This document shows, piece after piece, positions 44,444 through 54,847 of a DNA stretch of 64,000 nucleotides (positions are counted from its first letter, which is position 1; each line of letters opens with the position of its first letter). Origin of the DNA: Liriodendron chinense (taxonomy: Eukaryota; Streptophyta; Magnoliopsida; Magnoliales; Magnoliaceae); contig ML058493.1 in assembly GCA_003013855.2 (NCBI GenBank), forward strand, positions 2,232,001 through 2,296,000, in the 5' to 3' direction. Position numbers and translations under genes: made by a program. The notes under the pieces are model-generated. The model saw only the letters and a program-made list of their open reading frames with translations, was not told the DNA's origin and did no database searches.

Positions 44444-46376
44444 GTTATGCAATATTTTCTTAACGGTATTGCCAACAGACATAGATGCTTATGGCCATAT
44501 TCTCAGTCTGTAAATCTTATGCAATACTGGGTTTCATGGATGCTTCCAGTAATGCACTGCTGGATTTATCACTGACGATCTAATATTGCTTATTTCCTCG
44601 AAGGATACATGGTCATACAAAGCCCTCCCAAGTCATGGTTGTGTGCATCTTCTTTTAGTAGAAGTAGAACTATGTATTTAACTTCCTTCTCAGTTCTCTT
44701 TCTTTAATTTGCGAGTTGTGACAATTTTGAAAAGTTTATTATTTGGGCAAATTGGCTTTGTAAAAGTCTTTATATATGTATAATTATAGAGATGGAATGG
44801 AGATGCCATTGGGATTTTGAATGAGTGGAAGTATTATTTTCTCATTTGTTGAGATGGTACTAGACCCAATAAGAGACTCTTCTAGAGAACCATTGGTGAG
44901 ACTGTTGGTTCATATCTTTGTTGAGACCGCATGCTTATCTTCTTTCCTTTCTTTTATTCTATTTGCTACTACAAGTGAAGAGATTATCAATTTTGTAGCC
45001 ATTGGAGGAGATTGTCACCATCACAGTGGTATGTATGCTCTAATTTTAATTAAGTTCAATTTCATTCAACTTGCTAAATCACTTGCCTATATTTTTAATG
45101 CAACTGGCTCATTTAATCTTCTCTAGCATTGGAGCATGATTTAGTGTACATGTGTGGCTGAAGCACTTCTTTAGTCAATTGGCTACAGCTTTGAAATGAT
45201 GCACTGTTTTAAGAAGGTACTTTTAGTGTTCTCATGAAAGACATTAATTTTGTTGCAATAAAGATGTCTTTTCGGAGGATATCTTTATAAAGACTTTGTT
45301 CCATCACCATTGATGGATGATATTGCTTTTCCTATTATTTGCCTGCAAGAAATAGAACTTACTAATGGAATTACTCATTTCTTATGTTTTCATCTTTTGC
45401 GCTGAGATTGCTTTTCTATCGAATAAAATTGTTATGGGATGGGTGTAAATGCTTAAGTTCCTCTCAGTGGATAAGTTCATTATTTTTTATCCATCAGATT
45501 ATCAAATATTGCAAATATGGTCCTTTTTGCTGCCAAAGTTTATGCCTCGATAAGGAGTGGTTTGTTGGCAATCATAGCATCCATGTTAGATGCTATGGGG
45601 ATAAATTGCCTATCGTAACCATTGGCCAACTCTGTTATATGCTGCGGGGGTAAATTGCTCTATTTTAGAAATAAGGAAAAGAAAAAGAAGAAGAAGAAGA
45701 GAAAAGAAGACAGAACTGTATGGGGTCCTGTAAAGTCTACCTTTTGGCATGCAAAGTTCAATACGTTATGGGGTCCTGTAAGGCCTCTTGAATCCTTACA
45801 TCAATATGCAAATCCCAGAGGAATGTACCAAGGTTCGATCTTTCTTTCCATTTTCTATTTTTTTTTCTTTGTAGTATTTTTGTACTGGTATTAGATGAGG
45901 AGGATTAATAATTACATACAACTATAGCTTGATAAGCTTAACATGCGAGACCTTTTTTCCGTCAACATGTCACAAGCTTTAGGAATTCTGAGGCTGATCC
46001 ACTCATCAAATGGCCCGCAATTGTTGGCCATCCATTAATTCAGATGATGTGGACCACCTGTTACACAGCTTGGATGTCTTGCACTGCGACGTGTTAGTGG
46101 GAAAACCGTGAAGTGTGATAAGTTTACCATGCTATGTTGTGTGTGATCATTCCTGTTGGTTGATTTCTATCAGCTTGTTGTACTACAAGGCAAGGAATGA
46201 AGTCATTTTCCTTTCACATTTGAATTTATAATTAGAATGGAAAAAGATTGCAGTCTGTAATTGTTGTGAATTTTCTTAATAAGCTAATATTGCAATCTCC
46301 TTGTTGAAAATGGTATAATTGGGTTTTCAGTTCTAACAAGTGGATCCATGGTTTGACTGCTGTTATGATGTAAACA
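44444..46376. other. No gene identified; host DNA right of element A
   Basis: This is the continuation of the host sequence interrupted at 16227. Several frames of 80-100 codons (44821, 45384, 45622) are hydrophobic or low-complexity and I recognise none. ATGGGGTCCTGTAA is repeated at 45719 and 45768. Confidence 0.35.
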
Positions 46377-46655
46377 GCATTGAAACGGGTAACTGAGAGG
46401 GAGATATTTCAGAGTGCTGATGTCATTTATTGCACGTGTTGGTGCTGGAGATCCTAGATTGGCAAATTTTAGGTTTCGCTAGGTAATAGACGCATCTAGT
46501 CCTCAAAGTTCAACAACAGTAAATCTTGAAATCGTTCATCTTCCCATCTAGATTCATGCAAACTCATTCTTGTGTTTCTCCACATTCTTATCGATGAGTC
46601 TACACAGGCAACGGAACTAGAGTGTCTTATTCCTTTGATTCTTGGAGTGAAACAG
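46377..46655 (+). pseudogene. UPF1: UPF1-type RNA helicase fragment, two exons
   Basis: Exon one (46377-46482) reads ALKRVTEREIFQSADVIYCT. It is then out of frame because about two bases are missing, and continues VGAGDPRLANFRFR. Its last codon is TAG where UPF1 has Gln, directly before a GTAATAG donor. The second exon (about 46584-46655) reads LIDESTQATELECLIPLIL and ends CAG/GTAACTG; its acceptor has AC in place of AG. The DEST box is helicase motif II of UPF1, the ATP-dependent RNA helicase of nonsense-mediated decay. A frameshift, a stop and a lost acceptor show decay. I found no neighbouring UPF1 exons. Confidence 0.8.
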
Positions 46656-48119
46656 GTAACTGTCATTTTATTGGCTTAAACGTATGTTGCTCCTACCCTC
46701 TCATCATGTTTTTTAATGTGTTAATTTTTTTTTTATTGATACCTTTATTTAAATGTTACCTAATTCTTAACTGACGATGATTTTTTTATTGATTCCTTAA
46801 ATTATATCATTTTCAGCATTGTTATGATGTACTTTTTTCTTTTTTTCCAAATGTTTCCAGTTGTAGCTTGCAAAACTTGTTGAAGCGTTAGAAAAGCCAT
46901 GATCCATTTGCTTGTGAACAAACACTTTAAGGTGAAAAAAGACTCACTGTACTCTAGACACTCTTATTCTTTAATTTGTCATATCTTGGGTTGGTCAAAT
47001 GCGGTTTATATTTTGATAGAAAGTGAAGAACTACAAGAAATGCTAAGAAATTTGGAAATGGCAGTTTTGTTTAGTCCAATCTTTGCTACAATTGGATTTT
47101 CTGTTTCTTTTGGTGATTTGGAATATAAGTTCAGATGTTTGGTTTTTCATACCGTAGTACGGGTTTTTGTGATTTTGATTTAGAGGGTCCTGTCATATCT
47201 AAATTGCATTGGATTTTGGAGTTATGTAAAGTAGAATGGTGAATTTTGACTGGCCATTACTTTGATATCTAAATTGCATTGGATTTTGGAGTTATGTAAA
47301 GTAGAATGGTGAATTTTGACTGGCCATTACTTTGAAGTATATGAGCTGTACTCATAAATGTTTGTTTTTCAAATTCTATGAACCATTTCTTAATACAGAT
47401 AAATCTAAAATAAGCTACTTGAAATTTCTGAAATAAATAACACTCATACTTGGAAAAATTAAGGGTAACAACTTTGTGCTTGTCATGAAACAAATGTATT
47501 TCTCTGCCCCTTTACAAAATCTATCATAATTAAAACTGCCTCTCAAAATTCTTCCATCGTCATTAATCAAGAGTTGAAATTGGATAATTAATTAATTAAC
47601 CTCAACAATTATGTCACACAGTTTTCACTAATTCGATGGCCATATGAAGCTGGTGAGTATGAAGGCCTTTTGTGAATTACAATCAAACTTGCACTAATGC
47701 TGCTTTTAAAAAATAGAAATGAGAATTGAGAGAATTGTTCTCATTTGCCAAAGCATGTGTCAGCATTACTCTACAAGAGGTGCGACAAACTAAGAATTCT
47801 TTTATAGGATCAAGCAAAAATAAGAATTTGTTACATGGATGGCATCATCCTTAAGATTAGTAATGTCATCCATTTACAATGACTAGCCTTTATGTTCAAA
47901 TTGAGGGATTTTGTTTAACTTCATCCATTTTCTGATTTGTGCAGCCGAACTTTGATACAATGGCCTTCTCTATCACCTACAGATGCCAGTAAGTACTGCA
48001 ATAACAAAAAAAGTCTCATAGTATCTAAACTATGGATGGATCTTAATTCTACTACTAGGATTTATTTATGTTCACATTTTGTATTGCTTGAATATTATCT
48101 ATCAGGTGAAAGAAGCATA
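46656..48119. other. No gene identified
   Basis: AT-rich sequence including the 70-bp tandem duplication at 47195-47334. A short segment near 47943-47988 has an acceptor GTGCAG and a donor GTAAGT but no recognisable protein. Confidence 0.35.
47195..47334. repeat. Perfect 70-bp tandem duplication
   Basis: Two adjacent copies starting ATATCTAAATTGCATTGG and ending GGCCATTACTTTG are identical, so the event is recent or an assembly artefact. Confidence 0.9.
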
Positions 48120-48124
48120 GAAAG

Positions 48125-48767
48125 TGTTGTGAGAAGAATACGAGCTGACCTCGACACCGTCACGAAGAGAATACGAGCTGACCTGAGGTTGGATCCGATT
48201 CAGCTCGCTCAGCTCGAAGCCGATCTGATGACAGACGAAGTAACTCAAATACAGGTCGTCAGATCTGACCGACCCGAGACTAAAGAAGAAAGGTAGTCCT
48301 CAAAAACGACCTCGCCAGGTCGACCTCTTTGTGACCTGATTCTGTTTCCGTAATTCTCTAAGTTTGTGCGCGATAAGGGGAAGGAAATTCGGGAGATCTC
48401 TAACCAACCCGCCGAAAGATCCTCAAAGATCACGGGACAGCTCCGGAAGTCCCAAAGATCCGAGAATCCCTCCCCTGAAATCACGGCTTCAAAAGGAAAT
48501 ACAACTCTGTAATCTAAGTCTATAAATTGACGCATCTCCTTCATTATCAAGGTACGATACAAATACTGATCAAAAGGTATAGATTCAATCCTTCAAGATC
48601 TCATTTAGGCATCAGAGGGCTAACGGCTGGACCCCAGCCACCCCTCTTTGCTTTCCTTTGTCTTCTACAGTGTCCACCTTTCTTTCAAGGAAGGAGATCA
48701 ACGTCATTCATCCATCAATACGAGGGAATCTTCATCTTCATCTATTGCCGAATTTCCAGCATCAACA
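48125..48767 (+). repeat. Element C 5' LTR
   Basis: 643 bp, without indels relative to the 3' copy. A TATAAAT-like box (CTATAAATT at about 48521) on the plus strand is a plausible promoter, 247 bp before the LTR end. Confidence 0.93.
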
Positions 48768-48769
48768 GA

Positions 48770-48787
48770 TTGGCGCCGTCTGTGGGA
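48770..48787 (+). other. Element C primer binding site
   Basis: TTGGCGCCGTCTGTGGGA starts two bases after the 5' LTR; this is a common plant Gypsy tRNA primer site. Confidence 0.8.
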
Positions 48788-48867
48788 AAACGCCTTCTTC
48801 TTTTAAGAAGTCTGTGTTCTCACCCAGTTGTCTAAGACAACCTCTGCACCTTCATTCTCTTCTGCAA

Positions 48868-50519
48868 TGGCTGGAAAGAGAAAATACAAAGGGAAAGCTC
48901 CTACAATCGCTGGACCTTCAGACGATCAAATCTATGAGAATGAAGGTTCGTTTTCCGACACCCCTGCCATCCAGTCCGATGGGAATCCTCCTATTCCTGC
49001 TCAGCAGGGGAGACAACAGAGATCTCGCAACCAAGGAGTCAGGTTGTCCCTTCTCGAAGAACAGGTGGGAGGTGTCAACCACAAACTAGGGGGAGTCGAT
49101 GGACGATTGGACTATGTGGACCAGAGACTGGATGAAATTAAAGATCTGCTAACCGGTCTGGCCCATCCGACTATGGCGAATAGCAGCGATCATGAGGGGC
49201 CTCGGCATACGCACTCTCAGCCTCAACAATCCCAGCATTCTCACCAGGCTCGGCCGTCATAACGCTCTCAGCAGCCCATCCCGGTCGAAGAAAGCGACAC
49301 CGCCAGCAAATCTACCGAGGCTAGGTCTCGACCAACGACGGACTTGCCAGCCAACGATATGTGACATCGACTCGAAAGACGAAGAACAGCTCGTCTCGCG
49401 CATGAACGAGCTGATCATGAAGTCAGCAACGGGGCAGACGACAACTTAGGCCCGCTGGAGGCCGAGCTGAGAGAACTGCGGGAACAAATGGGCGACATTC
49501 AGAGAGCACAGCAAGGTCGAGCCCCAATCGCAGTGGACGCGCTGGTCGACTCATCTGAGTCACCGTTCACCGACGAGATCCGCGAAGAACCCCTTCCCAA
49601 AGGGTTCAAGGTTCCCCAGTTGAAGCAGTACTCTGGAATAGGAGATCCGGCGGAACACTTAGAAAACTTCAAAGTCCGCATGGATCTCCTCGGGGCCAAC
49701 GGACACATCATGTGCAAGGCCTTTCCGTTGTCCTTGACAAGCTCGGCATGGACTTGGTTTCGTAACCTAAAGCCCCGCACAATCAGCTCATTCTCTCAGC
49801 TGAACCGAGCCTTCGCCACTCAGTTCATCGGGAGCACCGACCCGAGAAAGCATTCGACACACCTTGCAGCAATCAAGCAAAAGGAAGATGAGTCCCTAAA
49901 AGATTATTTCGCGCGCTTCAATTCTGAAGCAGTGCAAATTGAAAATCTTTCACAAGATGTGTTATTACACACCATGATCGGAGGGCTACGAGACCGAAGG
50001 TTTCTTTGGTCCGTTGGGGAGGAGCCACCCCAGTCAGTGGCCGAGTTGTTGGATCGAGCTGCTAAACACATCAACGCCGAAGAGCTGGTAAATGCTCACC
50101 GACCAACGACCAGGATTAAAGATCGTCAGGACAGCAGCGGCTCGAAGAAACGCAGGTCGGAGCGGAAGTCGGAGAGGAGGTCACCGGCTCGGGGCGGAAC
50201 TGGCCACGGAGCGAAACTACCTGCTCCGCGGTTCGAAAAGTATACGCCACTCAATAAAACCATCGAGCAAGTGTATTTAGCAGAAAAAGGGAGACACAAT
50301 TTTGAATGACCTGCGAAGATAAAAACCGACCCTAATAGAAGGTCGAAATCGAAGTACTGTTTATATCACAAAGACCACGGTCACAATACCGTGGATTGCT
50401 TTGACTTGAAGCGACAGATAGAAGCCCTCATCCAGCAAGGCTTCTTGAAAGACTACATCGCTCAGCGTTCGGACGGGCGAAGAGATGAAGGTCGGGTCAC
50501 TGACCTAACAGAGGAATAA
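48868..50519 (+). pseudogene. Element C Gag
   Basis: The start ATGGCTGGAAAG at 48868 is preceded by an A/C-rich leader. The N-terminal part is a Gln/His/Ser-rich region after a short helical segment (SLLEEQVGGVNHKLGGVDGR). A TAA at 49260 and a TGA at 49362 break the same frame. The gag core (49488-50309) has FKVPQLKQYSGIGDP, SLTSSAWTWFRNL, FATQFIGSTDPRK and LKDYFARFNSEAV. A TGA at 50307 follows, then a zinc-knuckle-like CLYHKDHGHNTVDC near 50360 and a TAA at 50517. All lesions are single-base nonsense changes without a frame change. Gag would assemble the cytoplasmic particle. Confidence 0.88.
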
Positions 50520-50531
50520 AGCAACAACCCT

Positions 50532-52778
50532 GTGGAAGAAATCCACATGATTTTCGGAGGGCCGACCACCGGAGACACCGGGAACTCCCACAAAAACTAC
50601 GTGCGACAAGGAAGGACACCCTTACTGACACCTTCTGTTAACATCACCAGCCGACCTGCAAAGGTCGCAAAGGTAACCTCACAAACGATAACTTTTACCG
50701 AAGAGGACGCTCGAGGGGTCGTACATCCGCATGACGACTCCCTTGTCGTTGCGATGGTCGTCGCCAATAAAAAACTCCATAGGATGATGGTCGACACAGG
50801 TAGTTCGGCAGATATCCTGTACGCTTCGGCGTTTGAAAAAATGAGGATCAACCGATCCCGACTGAGACCGGTCAAGACAGCGTTGACCGGGTTCACAGGA
50901 GACAGCATCATGCCTGAAGGAGAGATAACTCTGCCAGTTACCGCCGGGGAAGAACCAAACCAGAGAATAATCATGGTTGACTTCCTTGTCGTAAACACCC
51001 CCTCTGCCTATAATGCCATTATCGGCCGCCCTATCCTGCGAGCTCTCAAAGCCGCCATTTCCATCTATCATCTTGCAATGAAGTTCGAAACCGACGAAGG
51101 AATCGGCATAGTCAGGGGAGATCAGCAGGAAGCCCGTCGTTGCTACGAACTTTCCCTGCGTGGGAAGAATAGGAGCACGGTATCAACCGTTTCGCATACG
51201 ACCTCTCTCGACCCAAGGGAAGAAGAGAAAGAGCGCGGGTCGCCCGCCGACGAGCTAACCGACATTCCCTTAACAGATACCGACCCGACCAGAGTTATCA
51301 AGATCGGGTCATGTTTAGAGGGCAAGGTGCGAGGAAGTCTAATCGCCTTCCTGAAAGAGCATATTGACTTTTTTGCGTGGTCCCATGAAGAGATGCCCGG
51401 TATCTTCCCAGAAGTGATGGTCCACCGGCTAAACGTTGATCCAACTATCAAATCGATCCGTAAAAAAAGGCACTCTTTCAATACAGAAAGGTACATGATC
51501 ATCGAAGAGGAAGTGCGGAAATTGCGCAAGGCAGGATTCATCCAAGAAATATGCTATCCAGAATGGCTTGCAAACGTTGTCCTCGTCAAAAAGAACAATG
51601 GGAAATGGAGGGTCTGTGTGGACTACACTGATCTGAGCAAGGCCTGTCCTAAAGACAGCTTCCCTCTACCACGGATAGACCAGCTCGTTGATGAGACCGC
51701 CGGGCACGAGCTCCTCAGCTTCATGGATGCTTATTGTGGATATAATCAGATCCAAATGCATGCTCCCGACAGGCAAAAGACAGCATTCATTACAGATCGG
51801 GGGCTCTACTGTTATAAAGTCATGCCCTTCGGGCTAAAAAATACCGGAGCAACCTACCAACGACTAGTAAACAAGATGTTCGCAGATCAGCTCGGTAGGA
51901 CAATAGAAGTGTACGTAGATGATATGCTCGTGAAAAGCAAACGATCAGAGGATCATGTCTGTGACCTCCACACTCCGTTCAAAATATTACGGAAGTATCA
52001 AATGAAGCTCAACCCGAGCAAATGTGCTTTCGGAGTAAGCTCGGGAAAGTTCCTTGGCTTCATAGTAAACCAGCGAGGAATCGAAGCCAACCCCGAAAAA
52101 ATTCAGGCACTTCTCAACATGAACTCGCCTCGCATGATAAAGGATATCCAGCGGCTCACAGGAAGGATTGCGGCACTCAACAGATTTGTCTCGAAAGCTA
52201 CAGATCGATGCCTCCCCTTCTTCAAGCAGCTGCGTAAATGTAAGGAGATGATTTGGACCTCAGACTGTGAGCAAGCTTTCTGCGAATTAAAAACGTACCT
52301 CGGCTCTCCGCCGCTGTTGTCTAAACTAGCGCATAAAGAAGAACTGCTCCTATACTTAGCAGTCTCACCTGCCGCGGTCAGCTCGGCACTAGTCCGGGAC
52401 GACGAGGGGATCCAAAGGCCTGTTTACTACGTCAGCAAAGCCTTACTCGATTCCGAAACCCGATATCCGACAATAGAGAAGCTAGCCTTGGCTCTAATCA
52501 CCTCAGCCCGGAAATTGAGGCCATACTTCCAGGCACATCCGATAGCTGTGCTGACCGATCAACCATTGCGACACGTGTTACAGAACCCTGAAACCTCAGG
52601 TCGTCTCGTTAAATGGGCCGTCGAGCTCGGTGAATTCGACATAAAGTATCGACCTCGAGCGGCGATCAAAGGTCAGGCTGTCGCTGATTTCATCGTCGAG
52701 TTGACCAAACCTCTCGAAATTGAAGATAACACCAAATCCGACCCGTCACCAGGAAATAACTATGGCGCACCAACCTAG
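50532..52778 (+). pseudogene. Element C protease, reverse transcriptase and first RNase H
   Basis: 748 open codons continue the gag frame. Protease: MMVDTGSSADILYASAF with catalytic DTG, and NAIIGRPILRALKAAIS. RT: WLANVVLVKKNNGKWRVC, LSKACPKDSFPLPRID, LLSFMDAYCGYNQIQMH, PFGLKNTGATYQRLV, catalytic IEVYVDDMLVKSKR, then CAFGVSSGKFLGFIVNQRG. First RNase H: LLLYLAVSPAAVSSALVRD and KLRPYFQAHPIAVLTDQPL, with degenerate catalytic positions. The TAG at 52776 precedes LLHVDGSS, where relatives have Trp. This is the largest intact stretch of the element. Confidence 0.9.
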
Positions 52779-52781
52779 TTA

Positions 52782-53489
52782 TTGCACGTTGATGGATCTT
52801 CCAATTCACAAGGCTGTGGAGCTGGTCTCGTCTTGATAGCGCCGGACGGGATCCAAGTTCAATACGCTCTCCGGTTCGGATTTCGAGCTTCGAACAATGA
52901 GGCTGAGTATGAAGCCCTTCTAGCCGGTCTCCGCCTCGCTTCTGAAATAGGGATTCGATCTATAAAGATACATAGTGACTCTCAATTGGTGGTCGGGCAA
53001 GTGACCGCAGAATACCAGGCGAAAGGAGGGAAAATGTCCGCGTATCTAATAAAAACTCAAGAGCTGCTGTCACGATTTGATCAATATGAAATTGTCCAGA
53101 TCCCAAGGAGTAAAAATATGAATGCGGATTCTCTCGCAAAACTCGCCTCATCAGACAACGACGAGCTTGGTAGGATGGTTCCCATCGAGTTCCTCCCTCA
53201 ACGAAGCATATCAACAAATGAGTCAACAGAGGTTTTTCCAGTGGCAGCTCCCCCAGATTGGAGGAACCCTATCGTCCGGTTCTTACTGACGGGCGAATTA
53301 CCCAACGACCAAAAAGAAGCTCGGCGTATTCGATATAGATCGGCTCGGTATACTCTGATTGATGGGATCCTCTACAAGAGAGGGTTTTCTTTTCCATGTC
53401 TGCGTTGTTTGGAACCGAGGAAGCTGATTATGTGCTGCGCGAAATCCATTTTGGCTGTTGCGGGAATCATTCTGGTGCCAGAGCACTAG
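52782..53489 (+). pseudogene. Element C second (archaeal-type) RNase H
   Basis: It is in frame with the preceding ORF after a single TAG. HVDGSSNSQGCGAGLVLI, NNEAEYEALLAGLRLA, HSDSQLVVGQV and NMNADSLAKLAS supply the D-E-D-D catalytic residues. A linker to integrase follows (DWRNPIVRFLLTGELP, YTLIDGILYKRGFS). Near 53418 a missing G shifts the frame, and this reading ends spuriously at 53489. A second RNase H upstream of integrase is the Tat-lineage hallmark. Confidence 0.87.
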
Positions 53490-54483
53490 CGCAAAAGGTG
53501 ATCAGGCAAGGATATTATTGGCCTACCATCCAGCACGACGCCCGGAAAGTTGTTAAAAGATGCGATGGATGCCAACGATTTGCCCCAATTCCTCACTTAC
53601 CACCCGAGGAGCTCACTCCCATGTCTGGACCATGGCCATTTGCTCAATGGGGAATCGACATCATTGGCCCCCTTCCGACGGGGAAGGGACAAGTGAAATA
53701 CGCAATCGTCGCCGTCGACTACTTCACGAAGTGGGCAGAAGCAGAACCGCTGGCCACCATTACCGAGAAGAGAACAACAGACTTCATTTGGAAAACAATC
53801 ATGTGCCGATTTGGGATCCCGAATACAATTGTGACTGATAATGGGCGGCAATTCGACAACGAAAGGTTTCGAAATTTCTGTAAAGGTCTGGGTATCAAGA
53901 ACGTGTATTCTTCTCCCTACCACCCGCAAGCCAATGGTCAGGTCGAGGCAGTTAACAAGATTATCAAAAATCACCTCAAAACAAAACTCGAAGAGAAGAA
54001 AGGCGCTTGGGCTGACGAACTTCCCGAAGTACTTTGGGCCTATCGGACCACGGCTCGGTCCACAACCGGGGAAACGCCTTTCTCCTTGGCTTTTGGAGCA
54101 GAAGCCGTTGTCCCAGTAGAGGTCGGGATGCCCACAAGCAGGACAAGCCAACACCGACCTGACAAAAACGAAGAACAACTACGGGCAAACTTGGACCTAC
54201 TCGATGAAGTACGCGAAGCATCCCAAATACGAGTAGCGGCCTACCAGCAGCGGGTTAGGCGATACTATAATTCCCGGGTAAAAGAGCGGCGGTTTCGAGC
54301 TGGCGACATGGTTCTCAAAAAGGTCAGTACTAAAGACAAAATCGCTGCCTTCAGTCCCAACTAGGAAGGGCCGTACAAGGTGCTCAGCTCACGTCGTCCT
54401 GGTACTTATTGGCTCGAAGACATGGACGACAGACCCCTTTCCCATCCATGGAACGCTGACCATCTGAAGATCTACTATCCATA
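53396..54483 (+). pseudogene. Element C integrase
   Basis: The HHCC finger contains IHFGCCGNHSGARAL and CDGCQRFAPIPH. The catalytic core has WGIDIIGPLPTGKG (D), NTIVTDNGRQFDNERF (D) and PYHPQANGQVEAVNKII (E). Then come WAYRTTARSTTGETPF and a C-terminal VKERRFRAGDMVLKKV. A TAG at 54362 falls in the conserved SPNxEGPY block, and the frame continues in register to about 54483, ending LKIYYP. Apart from the upstream frameshift and this stop, all catalytic residues are present. Confidence 0.9.
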
Positions 54484-54847
54484 AGCACGCGGAATCTCGT
54501 ATGAAATAGGTGTTTCAAGGTGATGATTCGATAAAATTGCTTTGAAATTTCCTAAGTGTTGTGAACAGCAGCTCGGCCTAGCGATATTAACGTTCCGAGC
54601 TGACTTCCATACTACCGAAGCCCTACGGCTAGGTCATCTACTCCAATATAATGGTCGAGCTTATGTTAATGTACTTCGCTGATTACAAGGAATTCCTTAG
54701 TCATTTCAAGACTCGTGTATGCGTAAAAGAGAAGAAATGCTGTGCACGCAGTTTGAATAAAGATGCCTCTGAAGGGCTTGCATTAAAGTAAAAAGTTTTC
54801 TTTATATTGATACAAAAAAAAATATATATATATACATTTAGAGTATT
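54484..54847. other. Convergent intergenic gap in element C
   Basis: Non-coding DNA between the integrase end and the end of the minus-strand gene. A TATATA run lies at 54820-54833. Confidence 0.5.

Noticed and set aside
52776..54364. Reading the in-frame TAG codons of element C as recoded amino acids
   Set aside because: Stops of all three types occur in the same frame along with an indel, which fits decay.
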